Shown here: positions 29,101 to 35,925 of the stretch, piece by piece
Position numbering within the stretch: the stretch's first letter is position 1
Layout of the letters: each line of letters starts with the position of its first letter
NCBI GenBank assembly: GCA_003349915.1
Contig: QFXE01000020.1
Location: 62,001 to 126,000, forward strand
Source of the DNA: an endosymbiont of Escarpia spicata
GTDB taxonomy: Bacteria; Pseudomonadota; Gammaproteobacteria; Chromatiales; Chromatiaceae
Length of the DNA stretch: 64,000 nt
Reading direction: 5' to 3'
Program-made: the position numbers and the translations under genes
The notes under the pieces: generated by a model
The model's database searches: none
Told to the model about the DNA's origin: nothing
Seen by the model: only the letters and a program-made list of their open reading frames with translations

Positions 29101-30877
29101 GTTCCGTCTGTTTTTCGAAAAGCTGCTGTCGTGCCGCTTCACCATTTAAATTTTCCTGATGCCGGCCGGCAGACTCCGCCTGCTTCTGTTCCAGCTCTTC
29201 TTTCAGGGCTGCCAAAATACCCTGGTTTTGTGCGTCGGCATCATCACCTGCCAAACGCACTGCGCGCAGTTCATTTTCCAGCGTTTCGGCCCGACCTTGC
29301 GCCGTTTCAAAAGATTCACGCAGTTCATCCGCAAGTTGTTTCTGCTGTGCGGCACTAGCCTCAAGTTCTGCTTTTTGCCCCTCAAGTGAAAGAGTGGTTT
29401 CTTCAGCATTCGATATGGCCTCAGCAACTTCTTGGTACTGACGCTGTTTGTCACCCGCTTCGGCCTGCGCCTGATCCAGCTCGGTACGCAAGGAGGCCAG
29501 CTCGGCCTGTTGACCGGCTTCAGATTCCGCTGCACTCTGCTGCAGATCCGTCAAGGTCTTCTGCAGTTCAGTTCGGCTCTCTTCGAGATCCTCCCGGGCG
29601 CATTTCAGCTCGGCAAGCTGTTCCTGCTCCGCAGTGAGACGAGCTTCCAGTTCAGACTGCTCCCCATCCAAGTCCTGCTGCCTCGTCTCGGCCTCCTGCA
29701 GGGAACGCTCCAGCTGCTCAATTTTTACTGTCTGCTGGGTTGCGGTCAGTGCCTGCTCTTCCAACAGGGCATCCCTGTCGGCAAGATCCATTTTCAGACT
29801 CTCCCTGGCCTCTTCCGTCTCCACCAGCAACAGCGCATGACGTTCGGCGGAACGTGCCGACTCATCCTTGACCAGCTGCAGCTCCCCGGTGAGTGATTGC
29901 AGGGCTGCCTGCCTGGCCTCATTCTGCTCAACACCAGCGTTTTTCAGGGCCTCCTGCTCACGCTGACTCTCAGACAGCCGGGACGCCAAGTCATCCCGCT
30001 CACTATCAAGGGCCTGTTTTTCTTTTTCCAGCTGCTGTTTCGCCGCCTCAGCAGCAGACACCTGCTGCGTCACTTCGGCAAGCTTCTCCTCTGCCTGATT
30101 CTGCCGCGCCAGATCGCCCGCACGTAGTTCATCCAACTCCTGCTGTAAAGTTTCCAGATGCCCGGAGAGTTCATCGCGCTCGCGGGTCAGTCTGGCCTGT
30201 TCGTCTGCCGACTGCTCCCGTAAACGATCAAGTCCCTGCTGCATGGATTGAAGTTGCCGCTCCAGCGTTGTCTGCTTGTCGACACTCTCTTCACCCCGGA
30301 CCTGAGCTGCAACCTTGGTCTCCTGCAGGACCTCTTTCGTTTCTGAAAGCTCTATCTGCAGCCCGGTCAGCTCCTCTTTCAACCGCCCTTGATCCAGGGC
30401 ATTCTGTTCATCCAAGCGGGTCATTTTTCCCCGCAGGGAGGCTATCTCTTCTGCTGCCGCAGCCTGGTCATGCTCTGCACTGACCGATTCCTCCTGCAGA
30501 CCACCGATCTCCTGTTCATGTGCCGTCCTGGTCTCCTGAATCTGCTGTTCCTGTTCATCCAACCGGCGGCGCGCAACCACCAACGCCTGTTTCAGCAGCT
30601 TGATTTCAGTCTGGCGACGACTAAGAATATCCTTATACTCCTGGCTCGCATCCTCCAACTGCTGCTGCATTTCGTCGGCACGTTGCTGCTCGGCATAAAA
30701 CTCTGCCATGTGGGAATCTTCATCAGGCTGGCCGTTTTCAGACCCATTCGCCTCGACAGCTTCCCGCTTGAAGTCGATGACGTTGTCGACTTTTTCCCCA
30801 GCAACGTGAATACCGGCAAGCGGAGCCACTACATCCCATGCCTGATCCAGCACGTAGACCTCAAAACCTCTCTCCAC
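26147..30877 (-). CDS. Giant coiled-coil protein with 88-residue repeats (3' part of a split gene)
   Basis: 1576 codons. The first 20 (RGFEVYVLDQAWDVVAP) complete the rhodanese-like domain of the upstream frame, showing that the two frames were one gene; a -1 shift at 30877 joins them into about 1903 residues. Residues 30-65 are a hydrophilic linker, about 66-1500 an almost unbroken coiled coil rich in Glu, Gln, Leu and Ala, and the C-terminus is polar, ending GGLFKKKKDS. Between about residues 439 and 1121 it consists of tandem repeats of 88 residues, starting for example EARAASLEQDLAAAK, with one shortened copy of 67. There is no signal peptide or transmembrane helix. The predicted molecule is a cytoplasmic rod, perhaps 200 nm long. 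No ribosome-binding site precedes the GTG at 30877. Function unknown; scaffold or cell-shape roles are guesses. Confidence 0.85.
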   Translation of the reverse strand: MERGFEVYVLDQAWDVVAPLAGIHVAGEKVDNVIDFKREAVEANGSENGQPDEDSHMAEFYAEQQRADEMQQQLEDASQEYKDILSRRQTEIKLLKQALVVARRRLDEQEQQIQETRTAHEQEIGGLQEESVSAEHDQAAAAEEIASLRGKMTRLDEQNALDQGRLKEELTGLQIELSETKEVLQETKVAAQVRGEESVDKQTTLERQLQSMQQGLDRLREQSADEQARLTRERDELSGHLETLQQELDELRAGDLARQNQAEEKLAEVTQQVSAAEAAKQQLEKEKQALDSERDDLASRLSESQREQEALKNAGVEQNEARQAALQSLTGELQLVKDESARSAERHALLLVETEEARESLKMDLADRDALLEEQALTATQQTVKIEQLERSLQEAETRQQDLDGEQSELEARLTAEQEQLAELKCAREDLEESRTELQKTLTDLQQSAAESEAGQQAELASLRTELDQAQAEAGDKQRQYQEVAEAISNAEETTLSLEGQKAELEASAAQQKQLADELRESFETAQGRAETLENELRAVRLAGDDADAQNQGILAALKEELEQKQAESAGRHQENLNGEAARQQLFEKQTELENALAVSEEQAETLRHSFSELETRATSLEEALSAAKLAGEEAAASYQEQQDNLLLTLEQVRANVVDKQHALEQAGETSQRLIEKKAQFKASLKEERGVATALRESLEQSEARASGLEQQLSAAQSSEDETAARQQEELTALQQALDDARHEISGKQQQLESKAESDQAMSDRLLELERALETEQGTTGEIRQSLENSEARAATLEGDLATAKLSVDETASRYLEERDSLQKHLDEVQGDLNDKQDLLEAEQQTTADLQASQQQLESRTTTLEEGLATARESGDEVAAQYREERDALQHTLDEVRGEIESKQKLLETKEQIAGELADRQSELEVALEAERQSVVGLREAQERMEARAASLEQDLAAAKASGDEIVEQHSEQRDVLQQSLENARNEIEDHQQQLESAAASVDVLTEERTALQKIIEDEQGAGSELRQAVELAETRIATLEQDLASTREAEDETVARYREERDKLQKSESELQAQLEREQESTAALQRTVEDTQHRSGEIEDELQTLRDESAAEERERQRALEQLQTEKNVVEERLAAIETESQQQLASQKEELAQAEETLASSLLEWNEEKEQLTQTQNSAELLTAALQQQLDEAKEGLEQVTAARAAGEDRDSEALAQAQKRITELQRTVDGLREVQLEMEAEFEDDVESEIQKLRTALGKEEKRRRDAEQQAQQVDFLQRERQVQETAVEMLEEDFEGLTNEKIALEEERDTLSKQLSDLRDQFDDLMGENDQLHSELVENKNVAEDSEMADTLLDQMEQMRQQKELVEEARDQAEGQAKRLKKEVNELRSVMEEYVEQIQTVQSLGADDEVDALRTELNMVRSRASEDLEQMRQALDAAETQGKHSGRDMNEVAALQATRQELDSIKKALREKEQTLRMSQRQCRTLEDAIEDRDGEVDRLGRKLEVLLRQTGRNSRIADESEPLNSDNLHTSELEFDDSVGEASPVSLDGQETSGKRLYSLGGLFKKKKDS

Positions 30878-31857
30878 AGATAAGCCGCGGTGGCAGCCTG
30901 TCCCACTTCGGCGCCATGGACGACATACTCTCTGTCATTAGCCAGACTGGAGGCCTGGAAGCGTAGCGAGAAGAAGGGCATGTTCAGACTTTCGGGCAGA
31001 TGCCCCGCCTCATACTCCTCCGGTGGACGTACATCCAACCAGAGCGCGCCGTCCTTGACTCTGGCTTTAGCCTTTTTATATTTTAGTGTTCTGGAGAGGG
31101 GGCTTTTTACCAGATCAACGAAGTCCGCCTTGCTGAGTCGTACCAGCACACCATCGGTAACCATGGTAACAGTGCTGCTACGCGGGGAGTCGGAGATGAG
31201 CGCCTCTTCGCCAAAACTGTCACCGGCACGAAGTTGCGCCAATTCCACGGGTGGCCTGTCCTGCTCGGGCTGGCGCGCCACACTGCAACGACCACTGCTG
31301 ATCAGATAGTAGTAATCCCCCTCTTCCCCCTGCCGAATAATGACATCGCCGGTGGTGACTGAAATCTCTTCCATGCGCATCATGACGCGCTGAAGATTGG
31401 CGGGAGGTATCTGTTGAAAAATGGAGGATTGCAGCAGCAGGGTCATCCAGTCCCCACTACTCTGCTCCTTGATATCATTGACTTCGTAACTTGCCTTCTG
31501 ACTCCGCGCCAACATGTCGCTTAGCATTCGGCTGTCGATGCGAACGAAGGTGGTCACACTCTTCGCCCTGGCAGAATGCTTGCGTGGGAGCTGATGAGCC
31601 AAGGCAAAACGAGCCGTCTGGGTACCACTGGCGACAGAATCAACCTCCCGTTTGCCGGACAGCAGTCCAACGTTGCCGGATAGCAGGTAGACATTCTGAT
31701 GATCCGTATCACCCTCGTGAAAGAGATACTCCCCTTTCACCGCCTTCTCGACCACAATCCGGCTCAGCAGCTGGCCGAGTTGCTCGTCCGACAAGGTATT
31801 CAGAGGGACCAGATTTTTCAGCAGGGCATCATCTTTTTGTGTTTTCGCCACCGCCAT
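30829..31857 (-). CDS. Double cyclic-nucleotide-binding and rhodanese-like protein (5' part of a split gene)
   Basis: 342 codons. Residues about 20-125 and 140-255 are two cNMP-binding domains: VKGEYLFHEGDTDHQNVYLL, and the better preserved EISVTTGDVIIRQGEEGDYY then AGDSFGEEALISDSPRSS, where FGEEAL and the following Arg are the phosphate-binding cassette. Residues 268-327 are a rhodanese fold (LWLDVRPPEEYEAGHLPESL). Its active-site loop reads EYVVHGAEVGQAATAAYL where VVYCxxGxRSxxAA is expected, so the catalytic Cys is replaced and sulfur transfer is unlikely. After residue 327 the frame leaves the family sequence and stops 15 codons later; the next domain continues in the giant coiled-coil frame. 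The start ATG 31857 (MAVAKTQKDDAL) is well placed. Confidence 0.85.
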   Translation of the reverse strand: MAVAKTQKDDALLKNLVPLNTLSDEQLGQLLSRIVVEKAVKGEYLFHEGDTDHQNVYLLSGNVGLLSGKREVDSVASGTQTARFALAHQLPRKHSARAKSVTTFVRIDSRMLSDMLARSQKASYEVNDIKEQSSGDWMTLLLQSSIFQQIPPANLQRVMMRMEEISVTTGDVIIRQGEEGDYYYLISSGRCSVARQPEQDRPPVELAQLRAGDSFGEEALISDSPRSSTVTMVTDGVLVRLSKADFVDLVKSPLSRTLKYKKAKARVKDGALWLDVRPPEEYEAGHLPESLNMPFFSLRFQASSLANDREYVVHGAEVGQAATAAYLWREVLRSTCWIRHGM

Positions 31858-32058
31858 GCATTCGCCTCTAGGAGTTAAGCTCCTGTTTCGTTTATATTTA
31901 CTATGCTTGATAGCGGCAAGATACAGAAAAGCTGAATAAGAAGGGGAACCCTGTACCTATCAAAGCATGATCCGCTTTGCATAAGGTATCGTAACGGGTC
32001 ACAGTTCTGAAAACTGACCAGCAAAAACAAGCCTTTAATTCCTGGAACTAAACGTAAC

Positions 32059-33615
32059 GTGCGAAAAAAAAAGACAACGGGAGGCGTAGTTGCCGCAGGA
32101 CACCAGGAGACTGCCAACGCAGCCCTACAGATCCTGCAGGAGGGGGGCAACGCATTTGATGCCGCCATTGCGGCCATGTTTACCGCCTGTGTGGCGGAAC
32201 CAGCGCTTGCGTCGCTCGGTGGCGGCGGTTTCCTTACCGCCCGCCCGGTGAATGCCGACCCGTTGGTCTACGATTTTTTCGCCCACACACCTTCTCGAAA
32301 GCAGCCTGAAGCCGCCACCAATCTTCATCCCATTGTGGCTGATTTCGGAAACGCCAGCCAGACGTTTCATATCGGCATGGGTTCCATCGCCACACCCGGA
32401 TTCATCAAAGGGGTGTTTGCGATACATCGGGAACGCTGCAGCATGCCGCTCAAACTGCTGGCAATGCCGGCCATAAATGCAGCAATCAGAGGCGTCAGGG
32501 TCAATCCGTTCCAGCATCTGATCTCCGGAATCGTGCAGCCGATTCTCCGATCCAGCAATGCCGCATTTCAGTTACACAGTTCAACCATCAATTCCGACCA
32601 GCTTGCGCAGGTGGGTGAGACGCGGAAACAACCGGAGATGGCAGCTTTTTTCGAACATCTTTGCCGGGAAGGGGAAGCACTTTTCTATCTTGGAGAGGCG
32701 GGTCAACAACTGACTGATACCTGCCGGGAGTCAGGAGGTCACTTACGCCCGCACGACTTAAAACAGTATCAGGCTGTAAAACGTAAACCACTTGAACGAC
32801 GCTACCGGCAGGCGCGCATCTTTACCAATCCAACACCGGCTCTTGGCGGCACACTGATCGCTTTCACTCTCGCATTATTGGAATCATACTCCCTGGACAA
32901 TCATTTGCCGGGCGACGCAGATCACCTGAGAAGAGTGATCCGGGCTATCTGCCTGACACAGCATCTGCGCACAACACAAAGCAGGAAGATAGAAAAACTG
33001 CTGAATGAAGATGTTCTACGTGAGTACCGGCAACGACTTCATAAAGGCGGCATCTGCACTCGGGGCACGACCCAAATCAGCATTTTGGACCGACAGGACA
33101 ATCTGGCAAGCATGACCCTATCCAATGGCGAGGGGTCGGGTTATGTCATTCCCGGCACCGGCATCATGATGAACAACATGTTAGGGGAAGAGGACATCAA
33201 TCCCTGTGGATTTCACAACTGGCCTGAAGATGAACGCATCGCTTCCATGATGTCCCCGACGCTGGCATTCCTTGATCAAGGAAGAATCGTTGTTACGGGG
33301 TCCGGTGGCTCAAACCGGATTCGCAGTGCAATCCTCCAAGTGCTATCCAATCTGATCGATTTCGACATGCCACTGCAACAGGCCGTCGCTTTCCCGCGCA
33401 TCCATTTTGAAGAAGGACTGCTCAGCATGGAGCCTGGGGTAGACCAGAGTATCTCCAGCCGTCTTGCCACGGAATTCCCGCGGCAGCGGCAATGGGATAG
33501 TAAAAACCTCTTCTTTGGCGGCGCCCATACGGTAATGCTGGAGGCAGATGGCGGACTCATCGGCGCAGGAGATGAACGGCGCGGCGGCGTCTGGCTCTCT
33601 ACCGAAACAGTTTAA
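32059..33615 (+). CDS. Gamma-glutamyltransferase-family protein
   Basis: An Ntn-hydrolase precursor of 518 residues, starting at GTG 32059. It has GGVVAAGHQETANAALQIL and GGNAFDAAIAAM near the N-terminus, GSIATPGFIKGVFAIH, PTPALGGTLIAFTL, and the processing site GTTQISILDRQDNLASMTLS, where the second Thr should become the N-terminal nucleophile of the small subunit. Known enzymes have TTHxS; His is Gln here. SGGSNRIRSAILQVL and AVAFPRIHFEEG complete the small subunit. There is no signal peptide, so unlike E. coli Ggt it should be cytoplasmic. Substrate may be glutathione or another gamma-glutamyl compound, or a cephalosporin-acylase-like substrate. Monocistronic. Confidence 0.88.
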   Translation: MRKKKTTGGVVAAGHQETANAALQILQEGGNAFDAAIAAMFTACVAEPALASLGGGGFLTARPVNADPLVYDFFAHTPSRKQPEAATNLHPIVADFGNASQTFHIGMGSIATPGFIKGVFAIHRERCSMPLKLLAMPAINAAIRGVRVNPFQHLISGIVQPILRSSNAAFQLHSSTINSDQLAQVGETRKQPEMAAFFEHLCREGEALFYLGEAGQQLTDTCRESGGHLRPHDLKQYQAVKRKPLERRYRQARIFTNPTPALGGTLIAFTLALLESYSLDNHLPGDADHLRRVIRAICLTQHLRTTQSRKIEKLLNEDVLREYRQRLHKGGICTRGTTQISILDRQDNLASMTLSNGEGSGYVIPGTGIMMNNMLGEEDINPCGFHNWPEDERIASMMSPTLAFLDQGRIVVTGSGGSNRIRSAILQVLSNLIDFDMPLQQAVAFPRIHFEEGLLSMEPGVDQSISSRLATEFPRQRQWDSKNLFFGGAHTVMLEADGGLIGAGDERRGGVWLSTETV

Positions 33616-33666
33616 GGCGCTGGGAGTGGAGTCAACCTTGATAGCCATAACAGCACTGACAATATG

Positions 33667-33723
33667 GTAGGGTGTGCCGTGCGCACCTGAATAAGCAATC
33701 ATGGTGCGCACAGCACACCCTAC
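33667..33723. repeat. Imperfect palindrome of the GTAGGGTGTGC family
   Basis: Arms at 33667-33687 and 33703-33723 (start GTAGGGTGTGCCGTGCGCAC) pair with one mismatch around a 15-base loop. A single left arm of the same family lies at 51520. It is intergenic, 50 bp after the ggt-like gene. Confidence 0.85.
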
Positions 33724-33768
33724 GTTCGCGACCTTCGGAGAAGCCACACCCCGCGCCAACGTCATCAC

Positions 33769-33809
33769 GAACTCCGAAACTTGAGTTATTAACTCAAGTT
33801 TCGGAGTTC
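33769..33809. repeat. Perfect 41-bp palindrome
   Basis: Twenty-base arms (GAACTCCGAAACTTGAGTTA and its complement) are separated by one base. A half-site, CCGAAACTTGAGTTA, is found at 51550 next to another GTAGGGTGTGC arm, so the two motifs travel together. It lies 10 bp from the stop of the chalcone-isomerase-like gene and could act as a bidirectional transcription end, though it lacks a T-run. Confidence 0.9.
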
Positions 33810-33819
33810 AAGCGGCAGG

Positions 33820-34398
33820 TTACTTACCCAACAACGCCGATTTCAAACTACTGGTCACGGGTGAGGCACCCAACCAGACACTCATCAGCGCCTGATTAAA
33901 ATCAGCGCCGGGAATTATCCTTTTTTGCTCACCCCGAACAGTCACTCTGGTTCCGACACCTGGCAGGTAATCGAGCAACACCACATCCCCTTCGTGCAGC
34001 GTGTCGAACATCGCATTGAAATTATCGAGGCGCTCACGCAACACCTTCATTTCATCCGCACTTCGATTGTCAGAAAAACCTTCGTCCCATCCGGAACGCA
34101 TTTTCTCCTTTTCAACCTCAGAATAGACAAAATACATCAGCACTCTTTTGGGTACATCTGCATTAATGATTTTTTCCGCATCCCCTGTCTTTTCCGGCAT
34201 ATAGAGTGCGGCAACATAGATGGAGAAGAAGAACTTTTTCCTGATTCCTGCACCATTCAACTGCAATGTTTCATTACTGCCATCCACATTTACCTGCTCG
34301 GAAAGCGTGATACCTCCCACATCTTTTGACCATGCATCGGTTACTGACAGCAATAAAACGAATACGCTAAAAAGTAATTTCACAATCGTATCTCCCAT
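33820..34398 (-). CDS. Chalcone-isomerase-like periplasmic protein
   Basis: A 192-residue exported protein: signal peptide about residues 1-23 (VKLLFSVFVLLLSVTDAWS), then a chalcone-isomerase-like fold with LQLNGAGIRKKFFFSIYVAALY, a segment highly characteristic of the bacterial family, MYFVYSEVEKEKMRSGWDEG, and LDYLPGVGTRVTVRGEQKR. Bacterial members lack flavonoid chemistry; they are thought to bind fatty acids or other small ligands, but the function is unsettled. Codon usage is AT-rich. Confidence 0.85.
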   Translation of the reverse strand: MGDTIVKLLFSVFVLLLSVTDAWSKDVGGITLSEQVNVDGSNETLQLNGAGIRKKFFFSIYVAALYMPEKTGDAEKIINADVPKRVLMYFVYSEVEKEKMRSGWDEGFSDNRSADEMKVLRERLDNFNAMFDTLHEGDVVLLDYLPGVGTRVTVRGEQKRIIPGADFNQALMSVWLGASPVTSSLKSALLGK

Positions 34399-34576
34399 GA
34401 AAACAGATTGATGTTAACGGCGAAAAAACAAAAAACGAGAAAAAAATTAACGTTTTACAAATAAATAGCGCTACAATTCATGATTGAACCCATACTATTT
34501 ATTGATACATTACTATCCCGTAAATAATTATGTGCTATTTTATTCTCGAATAGCCAGTCCACCCAGGAGTTTTTCA

Positions 34577-34969
34577 ATGGTCGCAAAGAAGAAAGTTGCA
34601 AAGAAAAAGGTTGTCGCTAAAAAAGCGGCGGCAGTAGCAGCACCCCGCCTGAAAGCCATCACCACCAAACAGACCAAAACCCAGATTATCACTGCGATTG
34701 CTGAGGACACCGGTCTCACTCGCAAAGAGGTAATGGCTGTATTTGGTTCCATGAGCAGCCTGATTACCCGGCATCTGCAGCGCCGGGGATCCGGTGAATT
34801 CACAATTCCAGACACTGGCGTAAAGGTGCGCCGGGTTGTAAAACCTCGCACAAAAGCGCGTATGGGCCGCAACCCCGCAACGGGCGAATCGATCAAGATC
34901 GCAGCAAAGTCTGCACGCAAAATTGTAAGACTCACTGCGCTCAAAGCTCTCAAAGAGCGGATCGACTAA
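34577..34969 (+). CDS. HU-family DNA-binding protein with lysine-rich N-terminal tail
   Basis: A 130-residue nucleoid protein. Residues 1-20 (MVAKKKVAKKKVVAKKAAAV) form a histone-H1-like basic arm; residues about 30-130 are an HU/IHF domain: TKTQIITAIAEDTGLTRKEV, GSGEFTIPDTGVKVRRVV and ARMGRNPATGESIKIAA, whose RNPATGE loop is the DNA-intercalating arm. Classical HU is 90 residues, so the tail is an addition. ATG 34577 has AGGAG before it; the frame runs upstream to 34484 without support. A second protein with an H1-like tail, adenylate kinase, lies at 58759-60216. Confidence 0.93.
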   Translation: MVAKKKVAKKKVVAKKAAAVAAPRLKAITTKQTKTQIITAIAEDTGLTRKEVMAVFGSMSSLITRHLQRRGSGEFTIPDTGVKVRRVVKPRTKARMGRNPATGESIKIAAKSARKIVRLTALKALKERID

Positions 34970-34976
34970 AAGCTTC

Positions 34977-35005
34977 TGCCGCTATCGTTGCTGACGATAG
35001 CGGCA
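34977..35005 (+). terminator. Hairpin after the HU-like gene
   Basis: A perfect 12-bp stem (TGCCGCTATCGT and complement, five-base loop) starts 8 bp after the stop. It lacks a T-run, so it may be a factor-dependent or stabilising hairpin rather than an intrinsic terminator. Confidence 0.5.
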
Positions 35006-35061
35006 CTTCGTTCACCCCTCCGCCGTAAGCACTTCTGCAGAAACCAACCACTCTCACTGCT

Positions 35062-35113
35062 TCAGGGCCTGTTACACTATTCTGATGTGTATCCGAATAG
35101 TGTAACAGGCCCT
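35062..35113. repeat. Palindrome with 20-bp perfect arms (CAGGGCCTGTTACAC)
   Basis: Arms 35062-35081 and 35094-35113, loop of 12 bases. The outer AGGGCCTGTT also appears at 24104, at the edge of the AT-rich orphan gene. The whole stretch 34970-35177 has no gene apart from this palindrome and the hairpin at 34977. Confidence 0.9.
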
Positions 35114-35177
35114 GGGCAAAGCGTGGATCTCGGGCTGAGGAATTGAAGTGGGGACCTGCAGAGCAAGCCCCTACAAC

Positions 35178-35906
35178 TTAACCAATGCCATCAGTCACTG
35201 GAGCTACGGTATGTGTTTTCTTCCTCAGTAGCTGCATACCCAAAAGGGCAAAAATGCCGCTGCTAAAAAGAAAGAGGGCGGATGGAACCGGAACAGCATT
35301 TACCGTGGTCGTAAATTGCCCATGGTTGTTCGCAACATAAGTGTCATTAACACCAAAATATAATCTTCCCGCTTCGGATGCTTCAAATATTAGAGGGCCG
35401 GCACCCACAAAAAAAAGGGCTGAAGATGCAATTCCATTTTCTCCCGAAGAAACAAGGTCTTCATCACGCGAAAAGAAACTTGAGGCACTATATAAATTCT
35501 CTGGAATGAAGGCAGCCATGAGCGCACCAATCAGGTCAATCGGAGTACCCACAGACCTCGGCAAAACCAAGCCACCCGCTTCAACAGATGCCTCTTCGAG
35601 TGGAAAAAAATCATTAGTGCCTATAGTGGCACCGACTGGCCAGGTAATACCCTCAGGTCCGACTGTATTTGGTATCGTAATATTGCCCGTAGCAATTATT
35701 TCAACCCGTTCAGCGCCTCCACTAAACGTCCAACCCAAAACCATATCGCTCCAGCCAGTGTTGGGGCTTCCGAATCCCCCAGTGGCCCTTGAATCGACGA
35801 TGATGGTTGTTGCATAGGCTAGCTTTGTCGAATCCACACCAAGTAATAGTACTACTGCGCAGATGGAAAGAATGGATCGACATCTATTCAAGGATGTGTA
35901 ATTCAT
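35178..35906 (-). CDS. Exported protein with VPLPA/PEP-type C-terminal sorting signal
   Basis: A 242-residue protein with an N-terminal signal (about residues 11-32, ILSICAVVLLLGVDSTKLAYA) and a C-terminal exosortase signal: VPVPSALFLFSSGIFALLGM followed by QLLRKK. The middle contains a LecA/galactose-binding-like pattern (WSDMVLGWTFSGGAERVEII and EAGRLYFGVNDTY). Exosortase/VPEID systems cleave and attach such proteins to the envelope; the exosortase gene itself is not in this window. Faces the same direction as the two following surface genes but is separated by repeats from HU. Confidence 0.82.
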   Translation of the reverse strand: MNYTSLNRCRSILSICAVVLLLGVDSTKLAYATTIIVDSRATGGFGSPNTGWSDMVLGWTFSGGAERVEIIATGNITIPNTVGPEGITWPVGATIGTNDFFPLEEASVEAGGLVLPRSVGTPIDLIGALMAAFIPENLYSASSFFSRDEDLVSSGENGIASSALFFVGAGPLIFEASEAGRLYFGVNDTYVANNHGQFTTTVNAVPVPSALFLFSSGIFALLGMQLLRKKTHTVAPVTDGIG

Positions 35907-35925
35907 AATTTATCCTCCTAATTTA

